Below are positions 43,734-56,900 of a stretch of 64,000 bases of DNA, piece by piece. Location: assembly GCA_947311845.1 (NCBI GenBank), contig CAMZMU010000020.1, positions 38,463,906 to 38,527,905 of the forward strand, in the 5' to 3' direction. The DNA comes from Poa pratensis. Its lineage: Eukaryota; Streptophyta; Magnoliopsida; Poales; Poaceae. Each line of letters opens with the position of its first letter. Position 1 is the first letter of the stretch. A program made the position numbers and the translations under genes. Below the pieces are notes generated by a model that ran no database searches, had not been told where the DNA came from, and was given only the letters and a program-made list of their open reading frames with translations.

Positions 43734-44654
43734 GGTTGAAGCATGGTTGCAGCTGAATATTTTGCGGTTGCACTATGGTTGCAACTGATTATTTCTATTA
43801 AAATGTAGGTGACATTGTTCATATGAGAATTAATCTAATTTTCCTTGGAATGAGTGCTAGACGGACCCTGATTTACATTGCTTCTTCTTCTCTTATGCTT
43901 TCATAGTTCTTAATTTATCATGTCCTTAATTTGGACATGTGCACGTAGGCGATGCGTGTGTACTAGCTTATCCATTGCTCTTATATGTTTGCACACCTTT
44001 TCTAGCTTTCAAACATCATACTACCACCTCCACGTATATCCATATGATACAATCTCGAGTATGAAGAACAAAATATTTGTATTAGGGCATGTAAACGCAT
44101 GTACAATGGGGTGACGCCGGTCTTCTCTTAAAGTTGATGTATAGAATTTTTTGCTACGTTGACGGCGAGAGAATGAAAGAAGTTTACCTTCCATTAGCTA
44201 GGGATGATCTCTTATATCAATTAAAGAAAACTAATTTTTTCATTGTATGACATATCTTCTCTTCCTTGCATTTTTGTATTAAAATCTTTCATTTAGAGTC
44301 GTACATGCATTAATTGTTAGTGATAACACTAATAAAGAATCCATTTACATCATGTTTTTGTTATCTTCTATCGATAACGTGTAGCGATAAGGGAAAACTT
44401 CCTTCTCTAGTATTCTACATCCCCTTGGAGTAAATATCAACCTATACCCCCAAAGGTCACGCTTGTGCCTAAGCAAAATTGTTGCCAATTCAATGTACCC
44501 ATTTAGCAGACTTGTTGACATACATACCTTTTTTTTATCAATCTTGTTGACTCATGAGACATGCCACGTTAGGTCAATTTAGCACCGTTCAACTGAACCA
44601 ACGAGATGCTTGGCTCAAGTATCGCTCTAGCACTTGACGAAGTAGCGAGCTTTG
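43734..44654. other. Intergenic, no gene recognised
   Basis: AT-rich. GGTTGCAACT-type repeats at 43745-43790 match similar sequence at 38080-38150 on the other side of the CACTA element, so both belonged to the pre-insertion locus. No coding frame of interest. Confidence 0.45.
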
Positions 44655-45900
44655 AGCTTTGTGGAATTTTTTTGCCAATAGTCCACATGCCCACCCCATT
44701 ATCCAACTAAGACGGCAGACTCAAGACGAGCCCTGCTTTGAATTAACAAAGCCAACAACCGGCCAGAGAATTACACAAGGCCACACTTACAACCACGCAC
44801 ACCACACACACACCGGCAGATACAAGGGCCACACCAAACAGCTTACAACTCAACACAAGCAAGCACAGGCTTGCAAAAGTGAAGACCACCACACTCGGGA
44901 GGCAAGGGCCAGGAGCAGGCGAGGCACGGCAGGACACTGCCTAGAAGCAGGGTGGGGGTCTTGATCGGAGCATACACACAAGGCTGAAGACACATGGGCA
45001 CCATCTTGATCTCATGCCGAAGAGGGGGGACCAATCCCTCTCGCCTGGCTCGAAGGCGTCGCACCATCGGACATGGAAGAAGCTCACTGAGAGCTGAAGA
45101 GGTGCTGGGAGCCTCGAAGCAGCCCAAGAACACGACCACCAAGGGAAGAGCACACCACGCCGGCCACCGCATCGAAGAACTTGACCAACCGGGAGCGACA
45201 GGAAAGCCGCCGAACACGAACTGCAGAGGAAGGGCAGCAGGAGCCGCCCAAATCTCGCACCTTTATCTGCTCTCACCCGAACCCAGTCTCCCCAGGCAGC
45301 GCCTCCAAGAAGACGACGGCGCGGAGCACGTCAACACTACCCAATCAGAAGATTTTGGGCTTTCACCCGGGAGATGGGTCGGGGGGGTGGGCAGCAGGGG
45401 CCTCAGCAACGCCTCCATGGAGGAAGCCGGCGCCCAAAGGCGTCGACATCGCTGGGTTGGGCCAGCCAGCCTAGGGTTTCCCCTGGTCACGAGCTGCCTA
45501 CCAGAAGAGAGAGACGGAGGGGAGCACACCTCAGATCTGACGGGAGAGGAGCTCCGCGTCACAGTCGCATCCGCCGCCGCCCCACCTCCCGCGAGGTCGA
45601 GAACGACGGCTGGAGACACCCGCAGCGGAGCCTGCCGAGGGCGCCGCTGCCTCGCTTGAAGGGCCGCCGCCCAGATCCGGAGTCCTCCGCCACGGACGAA
45701 GACGAGCGCGCGGAGCGACAAGATCCGCGCCACCACCTTCCTCAGCAGCCGCGCGGCTTCCCGGCGGTGGCCTCAGGTGGCGGCGAGGGAGGGGGGCTGG
45801 GGAGGAGGAGGCCGGCGGCGGCTAGGGTTGGGGGCCCCCGGGTGGCCCTCCGGAGAGAGCGACGCGAGGGAGAGGGGGGGGGGCTTGTACCAAAGGATAA
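44655..45900 (-). mobile_element. GC-rich retroposon-like block (possible LINE 5' region or processed sequence)
   Basis: Read on the minus strand it resembles a genic leader: AACCCTAGCCGCCGCCGG near 45825, long GC-rich open frames, then a T/G-rich 3' part (GTGTGTGTGGTGTGCGTGG near 44810), ending in seven A (T run at 44667-44673). The 221-codon plus frame (44994-45659) and 157-codon minus frame (45736-45263) overlap one another and carry no domain I recognise. The layout suggests a reverse-transcribed element without LTRs. The identity is uncertain. Confidence 0.35.
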
Positions 45901-46928
45901 AATCTTACCCTATGTGCCACCTTAGCACTAATCTTGACCCTATGTGATGCCTTTATTTGGGGAATGAAATATCCCTTGGCCTATGTTTCTCGTGCAACTT
46001 TGTCTTGCCGAGATGGACCGAACGAGGATCCATACTCGATCGGGCTTAACCGACCGGTCCAGCCACATCAACATTCATACGGGTCCATTCGATTACGTAA
46101 CTAGTAAAAGGGGTAGCGTGTCTCACTGAACTTCTGAAATGAGGTACATTGGTGGCATTTACAAATGTGATTTTTTGGTACGAAGTGAAATTCACTATAT
46201 TATCTTCCCCGACAACTATCACTATTATTTCTCCTAGTCCGATGTGTTTCCTTTCTGTACAACAGCGACATAAACACAAGCGACCTACAAGTAGGTTGCA
46301 AGATAAAACAAGAATATGCATGCTTGCTTCCTATATATCAACATCAGTCGATTCGAAGTATATTGTTTCCTTTGTGTATTGTTAATTAAGTCGTCAAAAT
46401 AATATAAATAACTATGCAAATTCGGCATAATATGAGTTCGTGGGGCCAGTATGTAGGAAGTCGCATGCACATGCCAAATGGCAGCATTGCTGGCCGCTTG
46501 CCAGCATATGATAAACAGATATATACCTATAAAGAAAATAGCAAGTACGTACATGGTACTCTGTTGCTTATGTTGTTTCAGCCACTGGATCATGCGTATT
46601 TGTTCTGTATATGTAAAGGATCTAACTTGACATAGTGGACCGGATATGCCGGCAAACCTTTGGTTAATGGATTCCATGCACTTTGCTAAATTGAGACAAT
46701 AAGCTCGTATACACATACTAATTCAACTTGCAAGCTTGCGGTTTACTAGTACGCAAAATGACACTAAGTAACATAATAACTAATACGTTGAACCGAATTC
46801 GTCGTGATCGAGCTCGAGGGCATGCAGCGTGGTCGGTACGTATCTCCATTTCTTTTACGGTAGAGCTGTAGAGGTTAGGCAGCTGGCACCCAAAGGGCAA
46901 ATGCAAGCGCGGCCATGAATCGAGGAAG
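45901..46928. other. Intergenic, no gene recognised
   Basis: No convincing coding frame, terminal repeat or RNA gene was seen in this kilobase. Confidence 0.4.
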
Positions 46929-47157
46929 TGGCCCCCCATATATAGCTAGAGATAGTCATAGAATAGATCGTGAGATTGAGAGAGATCCACCAGATCCATA
47001 GCACGAGAAGGGTTTGTCCTCTCGTGCATTGTAATACTCCTCCCGATTATAGTGATACGCCTTCGTGCGTTCCGTTGTTTTCTCCCGTAAGGGTTTCCAC
47101 GTAAAAATATGTATTCTTGTTCTTCGTTTGATCTACTTTTGCTGCGCAATTTTTACA
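46929..47157 (+). repeat. Left (5') LTR, 5'-truncated
   Basis: It matches 49017-49244 with a few differences but has no counterpart of 48904-49016. Confidence 0.8.
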
Positions 47158-47162
47158 ACAAT

Positions 47163-47175
47163 TGGTATCAGAGCC
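47163..47175 (+). other. Primer-binding site, initiator-Met tRNA type
   Basis: TGGTATCAGAGCC five bases behind the LTR end at 47157. Confidence 0.88.
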
Positions 47176-48890
47176 GAAGGATTCGGCGATCCGCTGCTCC
47201 GGGAGACTTTCCGCTGCGCTCCCGAGGCAGCATGTCGCAGCGTTCGTGTTCATTGGATCAACAGCCGCAGATGGCGGCATCAAGCAGCACCAAAGATCGA
47301 GCCATGTTCGTGAGATCAGATCTGATCAAGGGTTCACGGTTTTTCATCGGCGCGTCCCGTCCATCCGTCAAGTCGCCGAGATGGCCAGCCCTATTCTGCA
47401 GTCTTCATCCGTGTGCTGCTGTGCATGAGGAGTAGTACTGGCTGGATCGATTGCCATCGATCAGCTAGCTGCAGTACTCGTACGAGGGTTGAGCAGATGC
47501 ATGTGAGCCAGATCGATCCATCCCATCAAATTCCGTGGAGATAATTAAGTGCTGCTGCGCTTCTGCATTGACGTGAAGAAAGCCAAATATATTATTCTCA
47601 CGTGAAGGCAAGATTAATTATTAGATCTCTTGAATTGCTATGTGCACCCTCCCAGTTACCATGTGCTTTAGTATTTGCTCCGCGTTATAGATTCTATTAA
47701 GAGTCGTTTTTATCCGATTTGTTTCGTCAAGTCAAGATGCAGATTATTTTAGCACAGATGGACAAAGTGAACAATTTGTTTTCAGCCCGAGCATTGACCC
47801 GTGCTCTATCCCGGTCCCAATACCGGTTCTATCCGCACCAACTATGTTCGATGATTTGCCGCTGAGATGATCATCGTTTTGATATTCAGTTCAAGGTGGA
47901 GTTTGTTGAGTTGTCTGCAGTTTGGGCTCAACGTTAAGGCGGTTTTATTTGCGGCGTTCTACGACGACTTGTTCGTTCATTGGGTTATCATATTTGAAGG
48001 CTGGAATTTCAAGTAAGTTTTATAATTGTTTATATTCAATGAAATTTACATGGGAGATGTTATGGATGCAATTTCAAGATATTACATTGCTGCAATTTTA
48101 TGAAGAACAAAATTCAGTTATCAGAAAAAAAATATTATGGAGGAGGTAATTATTTAAGCCTGTTGGTAGCCAGCATATACTCTTTGCTCTTCGAGTTTTG
48201 CTGTTATGCATGTGAAGGTTTTTTATTCAGTTCGTGATGAGGATCAGTTATGATGCAAGGAGATTTGTTTTCTGCTAGATACTACAACATTTAGTACTGT
48301 TAAGTTTTTGGTACAATTCAGTTGTCTTTACTCTTTCAAGAGGGGTCTATTGCAGAGTTGATACTCCGTTGCATGTTGAGGAGATTCCTTCATCCGATAG
48401 TTGTTCTACAGGGACAGTTTTGACCATGTCATGGATTTTTCATTAACCGTCGACAGTTTTTGGTGTACGAGATGCCATACGTACCATATGCTCTTGCATG
48501 AGTATTGTTTGCCGAGGTTTGTGCTTTGTGGCACGTTCAGATTCCATGAGACGAGTTCTTCACAATGCGATGTGCAACAAGATGTTGCACTATTGAGCTG
48601 TGCGCTCGTTCATGCACCACAGGAGATATGATGAGTTATGTCATTTGATGATTGGACAGTTTCAGTTTTGGAGGTCAGTGGCACAGACTCAGACTTTTAT
48701 TGGGAGATCCATGTTTCGTATGTCTGTTTTGTTGACAGCTGTGTTGTTTTCCGTACGACCTACCGTTGATTTGCTCAATATGACTTCGAGAGAAGTTTAT
48801 TCGTCCTATGGACGTTTGAAGACACAAGGTTTACTTGTGCTGACTTTAATTGAGGAGTTGATACTATCTATGACTGTTATAGAGGATTCG
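47176..48890 (+). other. Interior of the small Copia-like element
   Basis: No gag, protease, integrase or reverse transcriptase motif was found. A second purine-tract-like GTTCAAGGTGGAGTTTGTTG sits at 47890-47909, which hints at a deleted or nested structure. The frame 48600-49088 runs into the right LTR and is chance. Confidence 0.6.
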
Positions 48891-48903
48891 TCTCAAGGTG
48901 GAG

Positions 48904-49244
48904 TGTTATTTTTTCTTGTGCTCCGAATCCTAATCTCGTTTTACCATATATGGAGTCCTACCGGAATAAGGCACGTCTACAACTCCGTTTCGTGTCCGCC
49001 AAGACAGAGAGTTGTTTGCCCCCCATATATAGCTAGAGGTAGTCATAGAATAGATCGTGAGATTGAGAGAGATCCACCAGATCCATAGCACGAGAAGGGT
49101 TTGTCCTCTCGTGCATTGTAATACTCCTCCCGATTATAGTGATACGCCTTCGTACGTTCCGTGGTTTTCTCCCGTAAGGGTTTCCACGTAAAAATCTGTG
49201 TTCTTGTTCTTCGTTTGATCTACTTTTGCTGCGCAGTTTTTACA
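48904..49244 (+). repeat. Right (3') LTR, complete
   Basis: It begins TGTTATTTTTTC after a purine tract and ends TTTTTACA; 341 bp. Confidence 0.78.
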
Positions 49245-50214
49245 AAAAGCATGGCGGAACGGATGGGCGGGCAAGGCAAGCACGCGTAGGGGAAGAAGCT
49301 AGGGTCGTTATCGCGTAGAGAGGCAGAGCGAATCTTCTTTACTTATCAGGACTCGCTGGAATCTAACAAAAGAGGGTGCTCGGCGCTGACAGGGAAATTA
49401 AGAATGGCCACTCCTTTGCTGGAGCTTTCCCGTCTTGTGCTTAACAGCTTCGAGGATATATTACTGGGTGGTAAAAGAATGAGCCTAGAAAGATGAGGCT
49501 GACATGTTATATGTATACATGATACTATGATATGATAGCTACATCATACTCGTGCGTGTACGTGATCTTATCACTTTCTTGATGTGGATCGCCCTCTGCA
49601 GCAATTTTTTGCCACTAGGACGTTGTACCAAGAATGGAAGAGAGCGTGGCGTTCATCCCATCATCCATCGATCTCCCACTAGTCTGGCTATGGCTGGGTG
49701 GTGCCCAGGTGGGCTAGGGCTCGGACCAGCAGCACAAAGGGACATAGCAGATAGTGGGAACCCCTTTTTAGGGCATGAGCAGGGTGAAGGTGAGTGGCGT
49801 GGGCATGCAGCATGCATGCATCGAGACTTGAGAGGAGCTTCATACATGGTCCTCTCCTTTTTCACCCCCAACACTTGCTTTCCGCAGGGGCTCTTTTAGG
49901 GCATGGGCTATATACTTGTCCTTCCATCTCTCTCTCTGTTTGTGTGCGTGTGTAGACCCACACGACCGTTTGAAACAAAGAAAAAACGTAGGAACTTCCG
50001 AGCATAGGGTTGCTATAGGAAAATTTGCCATGGTACCGTACTACCGTTTGGAAGGAACAGGAATCTCAGAATCCTTCAAAATTCCCATGGAATGGAATTT
50101 TGGAAGAAAACAAGCATGAGATCTCACGTCATATTTTCATCTTGTGATGTCTACAATTTCTGTTTTCCTGCTCGTGACATCCAAACGACACATTAAAAGT
50201 TTCTCAACGTTTTA
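49245..50214. other. Intergenic, no gene recognised
   Basis: A 115-codon plus frame (49552-49899) has no motif I recognise and overlaps a minus frame of similar length. Nothing else was seen. Confidence 0.4.
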
Positions 50215-50496
50215 GGACTCGTTTGATTCATAGGATTGGCAAAAGATTTGTGTACGATCGAAATCCTATGGGAATTTTTCCTTCGAAGCCGTTTAACTCA
50301 TAGGATCATTTCAAAAATTCCTATAGGAATTTTGTAGTACAAACTTTATAGGAAAATATCATGAGGTCTAACCTCATGGACAAATTTCTTCACCACAATC
50401 AAACAAACTTCTTATTTCCATAGGATTCAAATGGACATCCAATACTATGAAATTCCTATTCATACACTTTCCCTACCCTACGAATCAAACGAGCCC
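50215..50496. mobile_element. Tourist-type MITE (PIF/Harbinger), 282 bp
   Basis: The left end is GGACTCGTTTGATTCATAGG and the right end reads GGGCTCGTTTGATTCGTAGG from the other strand, flanked by TTA (50212-50214 and 50497-50499). Internal CATAGGATT and AATTCCTAT repeats fold back. Non-coding. Confidence 0.88.
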
Positions 50497-50930
50497 TTAG
50501 TTCTATTAAAATCTAGAAAATATGACACCTCAATTGCTGCATTTTTTGTTCCTACGTTTTTACTTCCTGTGTTCCAAACAGGCCCTAAGATTATTTAGTT
50601 GCATGCAAAGCCTGATGCACCCAAGCACCGCAGTTAGATAAAATCAGCACATGACACTAAGATGACTCTGCTAAAGACTTGGATATCTAGATAGTCACAG
50701 TAGATCCAACATATGTACACAACATTGTACGGAAACCCCCTTGCGACTTTACAACACTGTCACTCATTCCTATGGTACATTTGAACAAGTACACTTCCCG
50801 GACAAAAGAAAGTATCAGCGGCGTTTTATGACTTGAACATAAAAAGAGAGCTGCATTGCATTTGCACAAGCGCACAAAAAAGGTTGGCTTGGTGACAAAT
50901 ATCATTCATTGGCAGAGATATGACCATGAA
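50497..50930 (-). other. 3' flank and probable 3' UTR of the MSL gene
   Basis: No independent gene. The polyadenylation site was not identified. Confidence 0.4.
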
Positions 50931-53900
50931 TCACCTGTCAGGATTCCTCTGGTCAGCCTTCTCTTGACCTGACAGTGAGTAGCCTTGACCTTTCTTAGGC
51001 GATGAAGCAGACTCCATACTGTCTAGCTCGGCTTCAGATAGCGATAGATGAGGGTTCATCCCTTCATCAATTGGGAGTGTCCTCTTAGATCCCTCCAGAG
51101 CTACACCAAGAACAATGTTATCTTCAAAGGCCGGTCTTGATTCTTTCTTTGGATTAGTCACCGGAACTGAACTATCTCCTTGTCGTTCTGTAGCCTCTGC
51201 TCCTTGAGCCTTCCCCTTGCTAGGCTTGGAAGCCGACGTCACAGGATCACTACTTTCTGCCCATGGAGTTGGTATTGTTGATTTCACATGATCGTTCTTC
51301 ATCCAAACATCTTCTGGTACCATCTTCTTCTCTTCCTGCTTCTCGGAGTTGCTTAAACTAGAACCATCAGCTGCATCAGCTGATGCTGACTTGGTCTCTA
51401 TTGATGCACTTGTCTTGACTTTCTGATCTTCCCGTGGTGCTGGTCGAGGTTTCTTGTCGTCACTGATCCTTGCAGAAGTATCGATCAGGAGCGGACGGCC
51501 ACGTACCCGACTATATGTATCCTCTCCAAAAGGAATGTTATCAATGTCCGCATTGCCATATGATTTCTGAACTGTTCGAATTTGTGTAGCAAGCCTTGCC
51601 CTGTGGTGGCCCACTATCGTAAGAAGATCCAACATAACTGTTTCCTGTTGCAATTTGGAACATCAAAACACTGAATGAATTATTATTTTTGGTACCACGA
51701 GGTAGAGAAGTCGATTATTTCTAGTGCTATGCAAAATCCTGATGAAAGTATTTGGCTTCTCCTGTCATATATCATTCCATAAAGAAAAAGAAAGAACTCT
51801 TCTGTACTTTTCGCAGTAACATGCAAGAACAAATCATCGTCAAGGGAGTGCACAGGCAAGCAGTAAGAGGATGAGTTTAGGACTCCTTCCGAATCATCGT
51901 CAATGATAAATGCGCCAGGCAGTAAAAGGATGAGTTTAAGACTCCTAATCATAGTCAAGGGAGTGCACAGATTTCCTGCAAACATGCAATCTAATATGTC
52001 TGCTTCTAATTCAAGGCTTAGGATTCATGCACCCAAGATCTGCTATTTGCTCCATGTAATGTGTCTATGCACTTGATTGTCTCTTAATTTATTGTTTTCA
52101 GGCTAATTTGTTTTGCCTTTCTGTCAAGTGGCAACTTCCCAGTCAAAAAACATGTCAGCGCCAAATTAGAAACAGGGAGGATTGAAAACTGCCAGAATCA
52201 GCAAAATTTGGCAACTGAAGCTCATAATAATGTGAGATAATCATGCTGCGTGTTCGGAATCTGGAAAACTCGTTGATGCAACCGAGCATCAGTGATGTCG
52301 TCTTTAAGAAAAAAACGAAAATCGTATTTCTGGGTCGCAGAAAAAGCTGCCAAAAGTATACAGATACATATACAATATTTACTACGATGCCAGAAGGTTT
52401 GTTTAAAAATATGTTCTATTTTGGGCTAGACAAAGAAGACAATTTTTGGGGAAAAATACAAGTTTTTTAATCCCTTATACAGCCAAAGAATATATTGTTT
52501 GTAGCTAAAAATAAAACGTCTATTTTTGCCGAAACTTGGCAGAAACATACATACCATGTATGGAGTTTTGTAAAACTCCAAAGTACCATTTTCATTTACC
52601 TTTTTAAACTGAGCTCCAGTGAGCTTGAGTTCCACAAATCTATTCTCTGCGTGTTCCCCTTATTTCTATCCCATTAGCAGAACTAGGTAGAAATTTTGTG
52701 AGATAATCATGGTGAGTGTTCCCCTGATTTCTATCCCATTACAAAAACTAAGTGTATGTATTATGACATAATCATGGTGTGAGTCCCCCTAATCTTTATC
52801 CCGTACAAAAACTACACGTCCACATATATTTATAACCAAACAAACAAATTGGATCCAACTTAAAATGCATTTTATTGGCGTCTTTGATTACATAATATAG
52901 TGGCACCGAGGTTCACACCATTAGATCATGTTTTGTGTATCTCTGGAGATCAAAGAGTAGAGTAAGATATCTTTTATACTCGTCCAGTTATTATTCTGAT
53001 CACCTGGCTACGGGGCATTTACTGGTAGCATTTCAATCTTGGTTTCAATATATTGACGCAAGATTTGTGGGTGGTTTATCACCAGTTCCCTCCAGTAACT
53101 GGTGAAAATCCAGTTCTCGCTCACTAGTGGTAATCAGCCTGGTAACAGGAGATGGATCCCTGGTTGTAACTATTAGTTTTGACATAGCGACCATGGGTCA
53201 AGACTACTCCCTGTAAAACTAATCCTAACAAACCTGAGCAGTAATTTTACTAATGATACAAGCTATCTTGACAAACTTGTGTGGTTTAGCACACGACACC
53301 ATGTGTGTACGCTACACTAAACATGTACAATGTTCTGTTGAAAGGAGAACATGTAGGATCATCAGCTAAAAATGTGTGTAGCATCGGTTAGAAAGGAATT
53401 ACCTGGACGTTAAGGTACTCTTCAAAATGTGATGTCTTCACAAAGCAAGATATGTAAATCTGCAGGACAATAAAACAAAATGATATAAATCTAAGATATT
53501 TAAGGATACAAAAAAAAATCACGAAAACGATGCTCAAAAAAGGAGCCAAGAATGCAAAATTTAGTACAAGTTTTAAGCATAAGGAAACACAATTGGAAGT
53601 GGAAGAACTTGGGAAGTGGTTATGGGAGTGGACCCAGCCACCCGGGTTGAAGTCCTCACGGATGCGTATTTGGGTTCTTATGTGATGTCCCTCAACTCTA
53701 TAGTATTAATTCACCGGAATTCAACAGGGTTTCATACATAACTGGAGGTGAGGAGCAGACGAACGAGGGGGATGGGATACAGACGAAGGTAGGAGAATGA
53801 GTTCAGAATCAATTACACAAGTACACAACACCTATTCTCTCCACACACTGGGGTACATATACTCGGAACACACACTTACAGGTGGGGCCCAAGGTCCACA

Positions 53901-56900
53901 CACCAACTCACACGCAGGAGCTGAGCTGGGCCAATCCTAGCTCGCCAGCTCAGCCACATGACTCGATGTCCGCCATCGTGGAAGTAGAGGGCGTGACATC
54001 TTATTATTTCAACAAAAACGCTGTGGAGGCCTCCTCTGCCACTTTCAATTTATTTTGAAAGAACGAAAGTGGTTTGGTAATTTAAGAATACACAAAATAT
54101 GCATTTGCATGAAGCCTAGAATCTTGACACCAGTTGAATACAAAAAGGTCAAAAACAGATGTGGTTGTTCGAGTGTATAAGTGGATTGTCTGGCCCTTTC
54201 CATCAGATCGGTCTTATGGAATAGTGGTCAGCGCATGAAGCTTGACATGGTATCAACTGGTTCTTACAAGTTACTACCAGCGACAGACTTTATAAAACTG
54301 GACAATTACGAATTACTAATTTTTTCATTCAAAAGTTTTGACAAAACAAAACAGTTCCCACTGATTTGGATTTTTCACGGAAATCTTTAATGCAAAACAT
54401 TCTGAGACCTTACAGGAAAAAAAATCTTATTATGAATTTTTTTAATGGGTATTCTTCGTTCCTAGACAAGTAGACAACTGCCCCAAAACTCAGTGCTGCT
54501 ATCGCATGCCAAGATTACTGGAAGCTAGCATCCAAGGTGTGCCATACTCACCACACAACGCTTCATAAACCAACTCTGACTAGTATTTAAAATCAAAACA
54601 TATAATCACTAAGCAAGAAATTACCATAAGAGCTTGAGTTTTTGGATCAATTTTTTCAAAAAATACTCTCCTGTGTAACTTCTGTTGTTCTATATGATGA
54701 TTTTTAGCCAACACTTTCCTCATGTCCGCAACGATTATCTATGAAAGAAAAACAGATTAACATGGTTAAAATAGATCTTAAAGTTAATACACTGATACAA
54801 AGTTAATGGAAGAATATGTAAGGTGCAGGATTAATTTAAAGTTCTTACACCAATTTTTCCAGCATCCATGTGGCTTATAGCAAGGTATGTTTTAATACGC
54901 CAGTGGTTTCTCCGAGTGTTATTCCTCAATATAGACATTGTGAATTTATGATTAGGAATGTATATAGCTTCTCTGTCGTCGCCTCTAATGATTGTTGGTG
55001 ACCACAGGCCGACATGCTGAAAAACAAATAAACAGAAGTTAGTGTGATGACAAAATTAAGCATCGATAGTATCTTGTATGATGGTGTGACTGAAATCAGT
55101 GCAGATAAATTATAGTCTGTTTCTGGAAGAATGTTGACAATCACATTAGTTGAAGTTAAAGTACAGATAAAATGGGGCATAAGAAATATCTTGTATGAGG
55201 GGGGGGGGGGGGGCTTGATGTACTGATATTTATTCATAAAATATAATTCAGAGTTACAGGAAAAATAACTTCATAGCTAGATTGATTGCTGCTGTAATGG
55301 GATAGAAAACTGCAAGTTTCACCAAATGATAGATAGTTCAAGTTTAAAATAAAACATAACAATACTGACCTCAACAATACCAGATACCTCAACACCATCT
55401 ATCTTTGCATTAATCCATTCATTCACTACAAATGGGCGGGTCGCAGTGATCATAACACTTGAGAGGAAGTTAGTAAAAATCTGCAATGAATCGCCATAGC
55501 TATTAGTCCTACAGGAAAAAAATTATACTATTAATAAAGGAATTGCAGTACCTCGCGACCGGCAAGCGTAAGCAATACTGTCCCAAAACCTCCAGCAGTT
55601 ATCCACTTCTGGGTATTGAAACCCAGCAACTCCATGAAGAGAGAAACAGCAGCAATCCAAATACCAGTATAAACAGCTCTCACGGTAAAATCCAACCCCA
55701 TCTGTCAAAAACAGATTGTATAAGTAATGCTACAACATGGGAAAATCTGAGGGACAACTTATATGCTATAAGCACAGCAGAAATTAACTACCAGAAGAAT
55801 ATCTTAATATTAGAACAGATGACCTAATAAGATCAAATACCAACTTTAGTACTCCCTCAATTCACTTTTATAAGGCACACTAGTTATACTTTCCATTTTG
55901 ACCACATACATACTAAAATGAGGGAATGTATGTACAAACTACAAAATAAGTCTAGATTACTCATTTTGCTATGTATGTAAGGATAGCTAGTGTGCCTTAT
56001 AAAAGTGAATGGAGGGAGTATCAATCTTTCACTAAGGACAATAACATTAAGAAAGTTTAATCTAAGCTATCAAGTAAAAGTCATAACCATCGTATTTATT
56101 ATCAAAATATAAAACCGAACCAAGAAGATGAAACCACGATCTCCACTTAAAGAGCATTGTTTTTCCAACCTCCCACAGAGAATCGCTACCGAAAACCACG
56201 ACAAAAGCTTTTTTCAACATCTTGATATACAACCTCCACCCCACCTCTCCCATCTTCCATAGGAAGTTCAAAAGTGCTGCAGAAAACTGCAGAAAAAGAT
56301 CCTCTCGCCAATGGATTCACATCCTTATACCTACTTTCCTTACAATATTTATCATATTTCACTTACTTATTTCCATCGGAACCAAATGCATCATATGTTA
56401 TATCACTAATACTGAAATACAGCCGATAGGACTACAGTAGGCAATCTGATAACATAATCAATATGCTAGGATATTATTCTTACAGTTTTCGTATCACTGG
56501 GGCTTTTCATATCCACTAGGAATTTCTGTACCTGCTGAATCAAGCTAAGAGAAGATAAATTATATTAGTAGAAGAAATGGATAAAGAACTGCACAAAAAA
56601 GAAACAAACTGACCATAAAAACAAGGTAGATCGGCAGAACAGAACATCTCAATAATTTTTGCCTGCACCTCTTTCTATGGGAGTACGGCGCTACAAGGAA
56701 GTTGGTTGTCGAATATTCAAAGATCTAAATTCTGTAGCACTTCAAAATTGTCCAAGGCAGTCAAATAAATTCCAATTCCTGAACTTAATTAAAAGCTGCA
56801 CACACGGTTGTTTGCACGTTCTGTACAAAAAACAAACTTTAACCCCAGCCCCTGATAAATTTAATTGTGTTAGCTAGACTTATGAGTTGACATGGCAGGT

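Larger units (their letters stand above)
46929..49244 (+). mobile_element. Small Copia-like LTR element, non-autonomous, left LTR truncated
   Basis: A 228-bp direct repeat at 46929-47157 and 49017-49244 (CCCCCCATATATAGCTAGAG to CTTTTGCTGCGCA...TTTTTACA) marks the LTRs. The left copy is followed by an initiator-Met primer site. Upstream of the right repeat, a purine tract TCTCAAGGTGGAG (48891-48903) directly precedes TGTTATTTTTTC. The full right LTR is therefore 48904-49244 (341 bp), and the left one lacks its first 113 bp or so. The 1.7-kb interior has no Copia protein motifs. Confidence 0.8.

Noticed and set aside
44994..45659. 221-codon plus-strand frame as a gene
   Set aside because: It overlaps open minus frames, has no recognisable domain and lies in a block that reads as a retroposon.
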